Positions 29,324 through 38,300 of a stretch of 64,000 bases of DNA are shown here, piece after piece (position 1 is the first letter of the stretch; each line of letters starts with the position of its first letter). The notes below the pieces were generated by a model, which saw only the letters and a program-made list of their open reading frames with translations, did no database searches and was not told the DNA's origin. The DNA is from Tatumella morbirosei. Lineage in GTDB: Bacteria > Pseudomonadota > Gammaproteobacteria > Enterobacterales > Enterobacteriaceae. Location: the NCBI RefSeq assembly GCF_000757425.2, contig NZ_JPKR02000003.1, forward strand, positions 1 to 64,000, read 5' to 3'. Both the position numbers and the translations under genes were made by a program.

Positions 29324-29607
29324 GAAAAATGCGCATCACCCTGTGCTTGCTGTAAACGCAAGGCGATTTTGCACGGTAACACCAAAACCACTGGGTATTT
29401 GTGGCCCGACTACGTATAAGATGCCTGGCTCCACAGAATTTTCACCCCGGATAAAATTCTGCTTATGGTCTTAAAATCTCACCAAAAAAATACATGATGA
29501 AGTATGAATTTAAGAGAATCTGACGGGTACGAAAAAGCTAACCATTAATTTTAGAAGATACTTTAATCCCGTGTATATTTAAACACAGCTTGTGCTGAGG
29601 AGTGTAG

Positions 29608-30444
29608 CTATTCAAAATCGCTCGCGGCGGCCTGTGTTTTTTGCTCATTAAGTCTCAGAAGACGTTCTTCTAACGCAGTCTCCATAAAGGCATAGGCATC
29701 ACTTCCCAGGACGAGCCGCAGTGGATTTGACTCCGTCTCCGCAAGTTTTAAAATTATACTGGCCATTTTTTCTGGTGCGCCTTTTGCTACATATTCTTCA
29801 TCGTTTAATCGACTCAGCATTTGTCCCAGTGGTGTGTCCCTGTAGACCTCAGGTAGCGACCCCATTTGTTCCCCGGCGGTACTCCGGAAAGCCGTGCGCG
29901 CGGACCCGGGTTCTACAATATTGACTGATATGCCAAACGATGCCACTTCTTTAGACAGTGACTCGAAGAATCCTTCCACACCCCACTTGCTGGCGTGATA
30001 CAGCGATGCCCCCGGGTGTGTCGCCTGGCCACCGTAAGAGGAAATTGCAATGATTTTTCCTCCCCCTTGTTGACGCAGGAAAGGCAGTGCAGCCCGGGTC
30101 ACAAGCACGGGGCCGAGCAAATTGGTATCGAGCTGATGTTTTATCTGCTCAGCGCTCAGGCCCTCGGCTGGTCCGAATAGTCCATATCCTGCGTTGTTCA
30201 CGACAACATCTATGCGCCCGGTATCCCTGAAAGCCCTGGTAACAACGGCTTCAACAGAATCGGTCAGTGAAAGATCGAGCTTAAATATGCTCAATGTATC
30301 AGGGTATTCCGCAGCCAGTGCCTGAACAGTGTGATGACTACGGACCGTTCCAATAACACGGTCTCCCTGTCGCAGAAGTTGTCTGGTCATAGCTAAGCCA
30401 AGACCACTGCTGATGCCGGTGATAAACCACGTTTTGTTAAACAT
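29608..30444 (-). CDS. SDR-family oxidoreductase
   Basis: A 278-residue classical short-chain dehydrogenase. The cofactor motif TGISSGLG is at the N-terminus, with NNAGYG for structural stability. The catalytic Ser-Tyr-Lys set is ISSYGGQ plus YHASKWG. It is divergent from a TetR regulator, with two operator-like palindromes between them (30457-30504), so it is probably induced by a ligand of that repressor. Substrate unknown. Confidence 0.9.
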   Translation of the reverse strand: MFNKTWFITGISSGLGLAMTRQLLRQGDRVIGTVRSHHTVQALAAEYPDTLSIFKLDLSLTDSVEAVVTRAFRDTGRIDVVVNNAGYGLFGPAEGLSAEQIKHQLDTNLLGPVLVTRAALPFLRQQGGGKIIAISSYGGQATHPGASLYHASKWGVEGFFESLSKEVASFGISVNIVEPGSARTAFRSTAGEQMGSLPEVYRDTPLGQMLSRLNDEEYVAKGAPEKMASIILKLAETESNPLRLVLGSDAYAFMETALEERLLRLNEQKTQAAASDFE

Positions 30445-30456
30445 AAAAATCCTTAT

Positions 30457-30504
30457 AACTAACCATTTAGTTAGTTGTGAATTTATAACTATCTAACCCG
30501 TTAG
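30457..30504. promoter_or_regulatory. Paired TetR-type operators
   Basis: AACTAACCATTTAGTTAGTT (30457-30476) is a near-perfect palindrome. CTAACCCGTTAG (30493-30504) is a second one with the same CTAAC/GTTAG arms. Both lie between the SDR gene and the divergent tetR gene, the expected place for autoregulation and SDR control. Confidence 0.65.
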
Positions 30505-30550
30505 TCAATCAGTAAACTGGCCACCGGTTTGACTGTTTAGGTAAAAAGAA

Positions 30551-31108
30551 ATGCGAGATGCTGAAGCGAGCAAGGCAAAAATACTGGAAGCCGCAACGGA
30601 CGAATTTGCCACCTGGGGCATTGCGGGGGCGAGGGTTGAACGCATAGCCCGGACGGCGGGTTTTAACAAGAACCTGATTTATATCTATTTTGAAAACAAA
30701 GAGACGTTATTTTTGACAGTCCTTAGCACACACCTGACAGCAGTATATGACAGGCTGTCGTTCAGGCCCGATGATCTTGCAGGATATGCTGCTGAGGTTT
30801 TCGATTTTGCGCAAAACAATCCGCGCATTATGAAGCTGATGGCCTGGTATTCGCTTGAGCAGCAGGCTAAGGGCATCAGCGAAAGAGGTGAGTCGCTTGT
30901 CCAGAAAATGGCTGCGCTTCAACAGGCGCAGGCAGCAGGGCAGGTAAGCGACGCCTTTCCACCGGCGTTTTTAATGACCAGCATAATGGCGCTTGCTACA
31001 GCATGGTCCGCCCTCGGGCCGTTTGGCGTATTCTGCGATGACATCCAGGCCGGCGACATCAGGAATATGCTGCAGCAAATGATTGAAAAATTGGTCAGGT
31101 CGGAATAA
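30551..31108 (+). CDS. TetR-family transcriptional regulator
   Basis: A 185-residue repressor. The DNA-binding domain is at residues 8-55 with GARVERIARTAGFNKNLIYIYF, the usual TetR recognition helix. The C-terminal part fits a ligand-binding domain of the TetR C-terminal type seen in repressors of oxidoreductases. It is divergent from the SDR gene and presumably binds the paired palindromes. Confidence 0.9.
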   Translation: MRDAEASKAKILEAATDEFATWGIAGARVERIARTAGFNKNLIYIYFENKETLFLTVLSTHLTAVYDRLSFRPDDLAGYAAEVFDFAQNNPRIMKLMAWYSLEQQAKGISERGESLVQKMAALQQAQAAGQVSDAFPPAFLMTSIMALATAWSALGPFGVFCDDIQAGDIRNMLQQMIEKLVRSE

Positions 31109-31140
31109 AAACCGCCTCACGGCAAGGAATACCGTGAGGC
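31104..31140 (-). terminator. Intrinsic terminator of the MFS gene, shared with tetR
   Basis: GCCTCACGG (31114-31122) pairs with CCGTGAGGC (31132-31140). On the minus strand the stem is followed by GGTTTTTATT. It lies between the convergent ends of tetR and the MFS gene and may work in both directions. Confidence 0.8.
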
Positions 31141-31159
31141 AAGCATGGGGATACAGGGT

Positions 31160-32362
31160 TCAGGCTTCGCTCTGGCAGGGTTCAGAAACAATATCCGGCC
31201 TTCTGTAATTCTCTGACAGTTGCAGAGTGATTAGCGCCAGAACAATGAAGGCCACTGACATTGCGGCCAGCCCGTACAACCCCGTGATCGGATAAACCCA
31301 GGAAGCCACCGCCGAGCCAAGGCCTATGCCCCCGAACATAAAAGCACTGGTCAGCGCCAGCGCAATGCCACGATGCCGGACAGACGATAGCTCAACGATC
31401 CTGCGTTGCTGGCTGGGCCAGAGCAGGTCTGTAGCAAATGCCCAGAAAACCAGCATTATCAGCAGCACGACCAGCGCTTTGGGCAGCACGGCAATTAGCA
31501 CCGTATCCACGATCAGCAGCGTCATGCCCGTCAGTAACAACTTTTCAGAGCTAAAGCGTGTTGCCGCGCGAGTAACCCAGAGATTGCCCAGCACGCCGGC
31601 AATCCCGATTACGGCCAGCGCTGCGGAAACCGCCTGTGTGCCGCCGGTGTAGGTATCACGGATCAACGGAGCGATAAAAGAGTAAAAGCTGTAAACGCCG
31701 GAGGTGATAAAAAACACCACCAGGAAGGCCGTCAGGTATTTTCCCTCAGACAGCACGCCTAGCATCTCGGTGAGCCTGATGCGCGTTCCTGCACTTTCAT
31801 CCGGCACCGTCAGCAGAATGTTGAGCCCGCTCAGGAGACTCACCAGGCCGACCAGTGCAAACAGCGCTTTCGCGCCCCACAGGCTGGCAATCCATGTAGC
31901 GAGCGGAATTCCGGCAAGGCTTGCCATTGAGACCCCGAGCAGAACCATGCCAATAGCCCGTCCTCGCTGCTGCTCATGTACCAGTTCTGAACCCAGCGCT
32001 ACCAGCACCGGACCGATGAACCCCGCGCCAGCCCCCATCACGATGCGCGAAGCAACCAGGGCGCTGTAGCCCGGTGAAAGTGCAAAAGCAAAGGCGCCCA
32101 GGCCAAACAGCCCGATGCCTGTGAGCACGAGCTTGCGGCGGCGCAGGTGACCAAACAACACCTGAACCAACGGGGCCGCCAGCGCAAAGGTAAGGCCGAA
32201 AATACTGAGTAAGCGTGCGCTCTGCGCATCAGTCAGCTGCCAGCCTGCGGAAATAGCGGACAGGCTGCCGGCAACGGACAGCGCACCGGTAGCCTGCACA
32301 AAATAAGCGATACTCAGTGCGCGCAGGGCACGGCGCTGGGAAGACGTGATGACAGTGTTCAT
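31160..32362 (-). CDS. MFS transporter (DHA1-type)
   Basis: A 400-residue 12-helix exporter. Loop 2-3 motif A is degenerate (FGHLRRRKLVL), motif C is in the fifth helix (GVSMASLAGIPLATWI), and the opening is FVQATGALSVAGSLSAIS. It resembles the AraJ-like drug and sugar efflux branch. Base composition appears more GC-rich than the flanking core. It is downstream of the SDR gene at 32408 but separated from it by a strong terminator. Confidence 0.85.
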   Translation of the reverse strand: MNTVITSSQRRALRALSIAYFVQATGALSVAGSLSAISAGWQLTDAQSARLLSIFGLTFALAAPLVQVLFGHLRRRKLVLTGIGLFGLGAFAFALSPGYSALVASRIVMGAGAGFIGPVLVALGSELVHEQQRGRAIGMVLLGVSMASLAGIPLATWIASLWGAKALFALVGLVSLLSGLNILLTVPDESAGTRIRLTEMLGVLSEGKYLTAFLVVFFITSGVYSFYSFIAPLIRDTYTGGTQAVSAALAVIGIAGVLGNLWVTRAATRFSSEKLLLTGMTLLIVDTVLIAVLPKALVVLLIMLVFWAFATDLLWPSQQRRIVELSSVRHRGIALALTSAFMFGGIGLGSAVASWVYPITGLYGLAAMSVAFIVLALITLQLSENYRRPDIVSEPCQSEA

Positions 32363-32378
32363 TTATCAACTCCTGCAT

Positions 32379-32402
32379 AAAAACAGGGGCCGGGACCCCT
32401 GT
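32379..32402 (-). terminator. Intrinsic terminator of the SDR gene at 32408
   Basis: On the minus strand, ACAGGGG and CCCCTGT form a compact stem followed by TTTTT. It separates the SDR gene from the MFS gene behind it. Confidence 0.8.
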
Positions 32403-32407
32403 AACGT

Positions 32408-33169
32408 TTACTGGACTGGGATTGGGTTATCTGCCACAGATTGGTTGAACTGGTTCACCAGGGTATGTTCGTCTGAGCCCGGGTTATCACGGACAGGTAT
32501 TACACGATCAACGATGGCTTCAATGGTGTCCGTCCCAAGCTTGTCAAACGTCTCACTGATGAACGCATCCAGCGGCATGGCGCGCGGGTCGCCACTCTTG
32601 TAAATCAGGTCCGTATCAACCCAAGGCGGAGAAATCTCGATAACCTGTACGCCGGTGTCACGCAGCAGGAAGCGCTGTGACAGGGTATAGGAGTGGATCG
32701 CAGCCTTGGTGGCCGAGTAAAGCGCGTTGGTCGCCAACGGCAGGAAGGCCAGTACAGAGCTATTGTTGATCAGCACCGCCTCCGACTGCTGCTTGAGGTG
32801 CTCAATAAACGCCGCGCTGACGCGCACCGGGCCCAGAATATTAGTGTCAAGCAGCGTTACCGCCTGCGCGTCATCCAGCTCGCCCGCCGCATTGTCAAAC
32901 GGCATGATGCCGGCGTTATTGATAACCACGTTCAGTGTCGGATAGCGTTCCAGCACGCTCTGTGCGGCGGCCTTGATGCTGTCGGCGCGCGTCACGTCCA
33001 GCACTACATAGGCCATTCCCGGGCTTGCAGCGATAACTTCCTTCAGCAGCGCTTCGCGACGCCCGGAGATGATCACCTGGTTACCCAGCTGATGGAACCT
33101 TTCTGCCATTGCGCGGCCAATCCCGGAAGTGCCGCCGGTGATGAAGATGGTGTTGTTGGTCAGTTTCAT
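32408..33169 (-). CDS. SDR-family oxidoreductase, DltE-like
   Basis: A 253-residue short-chain dehydrogenase. TGGTSGIG is the cofactor motif, NNAGIMPF follows, and the catalytic Tyr/Lys lie in YSATKAAIHSYT. The sequence is closest in style to DltE-like dehydrogenases. The next SDR (33225-34040) is 55 bp upstream on the same strand, so the two probably share a transcript. Confidence 0.9.
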   Translation of the reverse strand: MKLTNNTIFITGGTSGIGRAMAERFHQLGNQVIISGRREALLKEVIAASPGMAYVVLDVTRADSIKAAAQSVLERYPTLNVVINNAGIMPFDNAAGELDDAQAVTLLDTNILGPVRVSAAFIEHLKQQSEAVLINNSSVLAFLPLATNALYSATKAAIHSYTLSQRFLLRDTGVQVIEISPPWVDTDLIYKSGDPRAMPLDAFISETFDKLGTDTIEAIVDRVIPVRDNPGSDEHTLVNQFNQSVADNPIPVQ

Positions 33170-33224
33170 AGTCTTACTCCTTCATAAGATAGTTTTTAAA
33201 GTTGTGAGGCTGAAAAAGGGTGGT

Positions 33225-34040
33225 TCAGTGTACGGATACTGGCTGATAGCGTTCAGCGGGTGCGTCACTGCCAAGGTACGGCACCATGGCCTGACGCGCC
33301 TGTTCATAGCGAGTCCAGAGCGTTTCGTCCTGCAGGGACGGGATAGTAATCAGTTCGCCACGCGCAAACCCGGTGAGGGCCGCGTCTACCATGTCCCGGG
33401 CACTCATGACGATGTCCGGGTCGAGCTGATCAACCGGCAAACCACCGTTGTCCCAGAATGCCGTGGCGGTAGCACCGGGCAGCACGGCCTGCACCTGAAT
33501 GCCCTTCACGGCCAGTTCGTGGTGAAGCGACTGGCTGAAGGCCAGAACGTAAGCCTTGCTGCCGCCGTAAACGCCGTTCAGTAGCTCAGGGGCAATGCTG
33601 ACGATCGAGGCGATGTTTATGATGGCGCCTCGACCCCGAGCGACCATGCCCGGTACCACCGCGTAGGTCAGGCGGGTCAGAGCGGTGACGTTAAGGTTAA
33701 TCATGGCCGTCATCTGCTCAGCCTTGCTCTGCAGCAGCGGGGTGTGCGTGCCGATACCGGCGTTATTCACCAGCAGTGTAATACTCGCGTCCTGACGCAG
33801 CTTTTCTTCCAGCGCGTTCAGCTGTGTGACATCTCCCAGGTCCGCTGCAACCACTTCCACGTTGCGTCCACTGTCGGTGGTAATGTGTTCAGCCAGCTGG
33901 TTCAGGCGGTTGTGATTGCGTGCCACAATGATGAGGTCATAGCCCATGAGTGCCAGGCGGCCGGCGTATAGTGCACCCATGCCGGTTGAGGCGCCGGTGA
34001 CGACGGCGGTACCGAGGTTATTTTGTGTTTGCTGCGTCAT
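33225..34040 (-). CDS. SDR-family oxidoreductase
   Basis: A 271-residue short-chain dehydrogenase. The cofactor motif is TGASTGMG, with NNAGIGTHTP and YGGSKAYVLAFS carrying the catalytic Tyr/Lys. The start is set at 34040 (MTQQTQNN) because it has AAGGTG just upstream; the frame stays open to 34091. It lies between the GlxA-type regulator and the second SDR, all on one strand. Confidence 0.9.
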   Translation of the reverse strand: MTQQTQNNLGTAVVTGASTGMGALYAGRLALMGYDLIIVARNHNRLNQLAEHITTDSGRNVEVVAADLGDVTQLNALEEKLRQDASITLLVNNAGIGTHTPLLQSKAEQMTAMINLNVTALTRLTYAVVPGMVARGRGAIINIASIVSIAPELLNGVYGGSKAYVLAFSQSLHHELAVKGIQVQAVLPGATATAFWDNGGLPVDQLDPDIVMSARDMVDAALTGFARGELITIPSLQDETLWTRYEQARQAMVPYLGSDAPAERYQPVSVH

Positions 34041-34193
34041 GATGTTCACCTTGTCATTTATCGGGCTGGTGAATTCATAGTACGCAGTCACGCGCCGGCG
34101 TGGCTGACGAGAAAGGTCGTGATTTCGGACATCATGGTGACCGGCAATCCGGACACCATGATCGGGTAGGGAAGTGATGCGGGGGAAGGTCGG

Positions 34194-35135
34194 TCAGTCT
34201 TTACCGGTGCGCAGCGACTGCGGTGGAATGCCGTAGCCGCGGATGAAAACCTCACGCATGTGGCGACGATCGCGGAATCCGGACTCACGCGCAATCACCT
34301 CCATTGACAGCTTGCTCTGCTCAATCAGCAGCCGGGCATTTTCCAGCCGTAGCCCCTCAATGGCCTTGGCAGGAGACTTGCCCGTTTCAGAACGGAACAA
34401 TCGGCTGAGTTGCCGTGCGCTGACGTGGACCGCATCCGCAATGTCTTCGATAGTCAGCGCTTTGCTAAGATTGTTACGCGCATATTCCAGAGCAGACTGC
34501 AGGCGATCACTACGCGGGGAAAGCATCAGCATTTCGGAATGTTGCGTCTGTCCCCCGGAGCGGCGGTGATGCATGACAAGCAGGTGCGCAACGGTACGTG
34601 CCACCCCGGCACCCAGGTCTTTTTCTACCATAGCCAGCGTCATGTCGAGTCCGGCGGTGAGGCCTGCAGACGTCCAAATGTAGTCGTCAATAATGAATAT
34701 CCGGTCTTCTTCGACCCGCGCGGAGGGGTGTAGGGTCTTCAGGCTTTGTGCATGCATCCAGTGCGTCGTGACGCGCCGCCCGGACAGTAAATCGGCCTGT
34801 CCCAGCACGAAGGCCCCGGTGCAGATCCCAGCCACCCGTCTTGCACGGGGTGCATTCACCTGCAGAAAGTCCACGATACCCGGTGAGGCGGGCATCTCCA
34901 GCGGCGTCAGCACTCCCGCAACCAGCCAGGAATCAATGTTAATGTCTGAAGCAATTGGCTGGCTGTCCACGGCGAAGCCATAAGAAGACTTAACGGAACC
35001 GCCGTGCTCTGAATAAACTGTGCAGTCATAAAACGGTTCGCCGGCGACCTGATTCGCAAACTCAAAGATACTCAGCGTGGATAATCCCAGAACCTGAAAA
35101 TGATCGGAAATCAGTAAGCCTACCCGGTGCATCAT
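34194..35135 (-). CDS. GlxA-type AraC-family regulator
   Basis: A 313-residue regulator. An N-terminal DJ-1/PfpI-like amidotransferase-type domain (residues about 5-180, with GICTGAFVLGQADLLSGRR around the nucleophile-elbow Cys) is joined to a C-terminal AraC double helix-turn-helix (IEDIADAVHVSARQLSRLF and RESGFRDRRHMREVF). These proteins usually activate adjacent genes. It lies upstream of the two SDR genes on the same strand, which are its likely targets. Confidence 0.9.
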   Translation of the reverse strand: MMHRVGLLISDHFQVLGLSTLSIFEFANQVAGEPFYDCTVYSEHGGSVKSSYGFAVDSQPIASDINIDSWLVAGVLTPLEMPASPGIVDFLQVNAPRARRVAGICTGAFVLGQADLLSGRRVTTHWMHAQSLKTLHPSARVEEDRIFIIDDYIWTSAGLTAGLDMTLAMVEKDLGAGVARTVAHLLVMHHRRSGGQTQHSEMLMLSPRSDRLQSALEYARNNLSKALTIEDIADAVHVSARQLSRLFRSETGKSPAKAIEGLRLENARLLIEQSKLSMEVIARESGFRDRRHMREVFIRGYGIPPQSLRTGKD

Positions 35136-35283
35136 CTTCTCCTTCAGTAGTCTGACGTCGTATACGTCTCTGTAGACGGCTTCGCCGCAAGCAGGTGAGC
35201 ACAGATAATACCCAGATTTCGCTCACCGATTTCACCTTCATAAAATAACTGCCAGAAAAAGCCATTTCTCTGAAATAGCTGTT

Positions 35284-36249
35284 TTATTCGTTCAGTTTAG
35301 CGGGCTGCGCATCCTGAGCATCTGGAACAAAAGCAGGATGGGTATGCATCAGCGCAGTCACGGCCTTGAGTTGTTCACGCAACTGCGCATGCAGTTCGCG
35401 TATCGCAGGAGAAAACTGTTTGCGGTGGGGACAAATTAGATTAAGCGGAACCCCTTCACCGGGCTGTTCCGGCAGCAGAACCTCAAGCCGGCCGGCCAGA
35501 ACGTCCTCGCTGACATCGATCCATGATTTGTAGGCAATGCCCATTCCCGCGACAGCCCATCGATGCACCAGGTCGGCATCGTCACACAGCATCCTGCTAC
35601 TAACGGTCAGCTGACGCCTGATGCCATTTTCCGGAAAGGACCATTTATCATACACGTGACCGTTTAGGGTATAAAGCAGACAGTGATGTAAAACCAGGTC
35701 GTCAAGCTGACGTGGACTGCCATGCTTTTTCAGATAGGCTGGCGCAGCGACAAGCACCCGCCGGTTATTCTCGGCCAGCGGCAGGGCAACGTAGCTACTG
35801 TTTTCCAGAATACCGTAGCGGATGGCGACATCCACCGGATCGCGGAACACATCACTGACGTTATCAGACATGAAGATTCGCACCGATATGCCGGGATGCT
35901 TCTCGCAGAACCCAGTGATCACGGGCAGCAAAACGTTGCGTCCTATGTCTGACGGGACGGCTATTTTCAACTCTCCCTGAATTTCATTGTCCCTTCCCAG
36001 AAGTCGTTCGGTGCCTGCCTGAAGGATATTCAGCATTTCCTGCGCATAGGGCAGCCAGGCTTCACCTTCGGCAGTGAGACGCAGGCTGCGGGTTGAGCGT
36101 GCAAACAGTCGCTTGTTCAGATCCCGCTCCAGCCGGTTGACCGCGGCGCTGACCTGGCCCGGAAGAATATCGGCCTCACGGGCTGCACTGGAAAAACTGC
36201 CCAGAGCGGCAGAACGGACGAACAACGTAACATCTTCAAGACGTATCAT
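35284..36249 (-). CDS. LysR-family transcriptional regulator
   Basis: About 321 residues. The N-terminal winged helix has the LysR pattern AALGSFSSAAREADILPGQV and AVNRLERDLNKRLFARSTR. The periplasmic-binding-protein-like effector domain follows from residue about 90. The start at 36249 (MIRLEDVTLF) fits the family; the frame opens at 36267. It is separate from the GlxA-type gene by 148 bp. No clear divergent partner exists on its upstream side, where a tetR gene lies on the same strand. Confidence 0.9.
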   Translation of the reverse strand: MIRLEDVTLFVRSAALGSFSSAAREADILPGQVSAAVNRLERDLNKRLFARSTRSLRLTAEGEAWLPYAQEMLNILQAGTERLLGRDNEIQGELKIAVPSDIGRNVLLPVITGFCEKHPGISVRIFMSDNVSDVFRDPVDVAIRYGILENSSYVALPLAENNRRVLVAAPAYLKKHGSPRQLDDLVLHHCLLYTLNGHVYDKWSFPENGIRRQLTVSSRMLCDDADLVHRWAVAGMGIAYKSWIDVSEDVLAGRLEVLLPEQPGEGVPLNLICPHRKQFSPAIRELHAQLREQLKAVTALMHTHPAFVPDAQDAQPAKLNE

Positions 36250-36303
36250 GCAGGCTCCAGAGTGCAAAACGTTTTCAGTACCACGCAGACAGGGCGCTTG
36301 TGT

Positions 36304-36864
36304 TCATCGGGCAGGCATCAAAAATTTCAGCAGACGAGTCACGCGCTGCTGCCAGGCAGTTCTGTCCAGGATATCATTTGCTTCCAGACACGCCTCAGCC
36401 AGGGTTGACCAGATAATTTCAGCCATTACGTCACTATCATCTCCGGCTTCATCCGCCGGAATGTTCATACGAATCTGTGCGGTGACCGTGTCACGAAAAT
36501 TACGCACAATCTTCAGTGCTTCAGCAGGCAATGCGCCGACGTCCCTGAAAGAGTTGACCAGAAAACAGCCGTTAAAGGCCGGGTTGTTAAAAGGCGCAGC
36601 CAGCAGAAAATCTTCAATATTCTGCCAGCCATACGGTTGGTTTTGTAACAGAAACTGCGCGGGTGCGCTACTGACATAGTATTCAAGTGCGCTGACGAAC
36701 AGCTGTTCCTTGTTGCAGAAAGCTGCGTACAGGCTTGAACGGTTAATGTTGGTGGCTTCCTCAAGCTGCCCTAGGCTGGCACCCGCGTAACCGCTTTTCC
36801 AGAATACAGGGATCACGCGGTTCAGAACGTCTTCATTACTTATCTTTTTCGGTCTGGCCATCAC
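36304..36864 (-). CDS. TetR-family transcriptional regulator
   Basis: A 186-residue repressor opening with ARPKKISNEDVLNRVIPVFW and carrying GASLGQLEEATNINRSSLYAAF, which is the DNA-binding region of the AcrR/NemR-like branch. It has three Cys residues. Divergent from the MFS gene at 37020; inverted repeats lie between the two. Confidence 0.9.
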   Translation of the reverse strand: MMARPKKISNEDVLNRVIPVFWKSGYAGASLGQLEEATNINRSSLYAAFCNKEQLFVSALEYYVSSAPAQFLLQNQPYGWQNIEDFLLAAPFNNPAFNGCFLVNSFRDVGALPAEALKIVRNFRDTVTAQIRMNIPADEAGDDSDVMAEIIWSTLAEACLEANDILDRTAWQQRVTRLLKFLMPAR

Positions 36865-36878
36865 AAATGCTCATTTTA

Positions 36879-36948
36879 AACCAATCGTTTTAATATGCAC
36901 TTTCAATGCGGGAAAAGCCAGCATATAAAAATAAAAAAACGATCGGTT
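36879..36948. promoter_or_regulatory. Inverted repeat pair, putative TetR operator
   Basis: AACCAATCGTTTT (36879-36891) and AAAACGATCGGTT (36936-36948) are inverted copies with one mismatch. They flank the AT-rich promoter region between the tetR gene and the MFS gene. Confidence 0.5.
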
Positions 36949-37019
36949 CAAAATAACTTGCAATCTCATCATTTCTGCAGTTAGTTTTAAAATGAACAGT
37001 TTAAAATTAAGGCTTTCTG

Positions 37020-38225
37020 ATGCACACTCCTCTCACGTCTGCCCGTTTCGCTTTCTGGACAAGCACTGCCGTCGTGGCGCATACACTCTGGACCAGCGCG
37101 GCCCCTGCGATGATCTATCCGCTTTATGCGACGCAGTGGAAGCTGTCGATGACGGTGCTGGCGATCATTTTTGGTCTCTATCCCCTGAGTGTGGTCCTGA
37201 CGATGCTGCTCTCGGCCGGTCTGTCCGACAAGTTGGGTCGCAAACGCGTCATGCTGGCAGGGCTTTTCAGCTCCGCCGCCGGGGTACTGATGTTTGCTGT
37301 GGCCGGAGACGTCGCTACGCTAATGGCGGGACGGATACTGATGGGGATAGGCGTCGGGCTGTCTGCTGGCCCTTCTGCCGCAGCCCTGGTCGACTATGCC
37401 GGAGAAGGGGGATCCGCTCGCTCTTCCTCCGTTACCCTGGGCGCTCAGTCGGTGGGTTTCGCCGGTGCGCTGCTGCTGGCGGGGGCATTGGTAACGTGGG
37501 CGCCCGCGCCCACGCGTCTGAGCTTTTACGTGCTGTTCGCGCTGCTGCTTGTGCTTTTCCTGCTATGCCTTTTAATCCCGTCTGACCGACCCTCCGGGGT
37601 AACCCGTCGCCTGCTGGCGCGTCCTCAGATTCCCCCCTATCTGCGCCGGAACTTTGCTCATGCCGCGCTGGCGATGATGGGGGCCTATACGCATGGCGTA
37701 CTGATTTCCTCCCTCGGTGCACAGGTCGCACGCAACCTGATTGGTTCACCGAGCGCGTGGATTAACAGCCTGGCGCTGGCGCTGTTTCCGGTGACGCTCG
37801 GACTTGCAGGTGGTCTCGTAAGAAAAATCGAAGCACGGCAGGCTATCGTAATGGGTTCCGTACTGTCCGTGGCGGGAATGGTGAGCCTGTGCGTTTCTGT
37901 CTCTGCTCACAGCCTGGCGTATTTTGTGGGCGCCTCGCTGGTATCGGGTGCCGGATACGCCGCCATGACGTTCGGCGGACTGGCGATGATAGCGCGGGAG
38001 ACCCGCCCCGAAGACAGGGGAAACGCCATGTCTATGGTTTTTGTCTTTGCTTATCTGTTTACCGGCGGGCTGGCTATTGCGTTGGGTAAAACGGCCACAG
38101 TCCTGAGCCTTTCTGCTGCCGTTTATACCGGAGCCTTCATCCTTATCGCGGTCTGTCTGGTGCTGATTATTCTGGGTCTGTATCAGCGGCGCCAGCGTCA
38201 GACGTTTCCCGTAAACGATGCCTGA
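37020..38225 (+). CDS. MFS transporter
   Basis: A 401-residue 12-helix carrier. Loop 2-3 motif A is intact (AGLSDKLGRKRVML). The first helix has TLWTSAAPAMIYPLYATQW. A second-half motif is VRKIEARQAIVMGS. Divergent from the TetR gene and probably controlled by it. The lactonase-like gene follows 75 bp after its stop. Codon use appears GC-rich. Substrate not assignable. Confidence 0.85.
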   Translation: MHTPLTSARFAFWTSTAVVAHTLWTSAAPAMIYPLYATQWKLSMTVLAIIFGLYPLSVVLTMLLSAGLSDKLGRKRVMLAGLFSSAAGVLMFAVAGDVATLMAGRILMGIGVGLSAGPSAAALVDYAGEGGSARSSSVTLGAQSVGFAGALLLAGALVTWAPAPTRLSFYVLFALLLVLFLLCLLIPSDRPSGVTRRLLARPQIPPYLRRNFAHAALAMMGAYTHGVLISSLGAQVARNLIGSPSAWINSLALALFPVTLGLAGGLVRKIEARQAIVMGSVLSVAGMVSLCVSVSAHSLAYFVGASLVSGAGYAAMTFGGLAMIARETRPEDRGNAMSMVFVFAYLFTGGLAIALGKTATVLSLSAAVYTGAFILIAVCLVLIILGLYQRRQRQTFPVNDA

Positions 38226-38300
38226 AAACTGATTTTCCCTGAAGCAGACAGGGATAACCCTGCGATGCGAAAAATATTTAACTGAAATGTGGAGAAGAAA

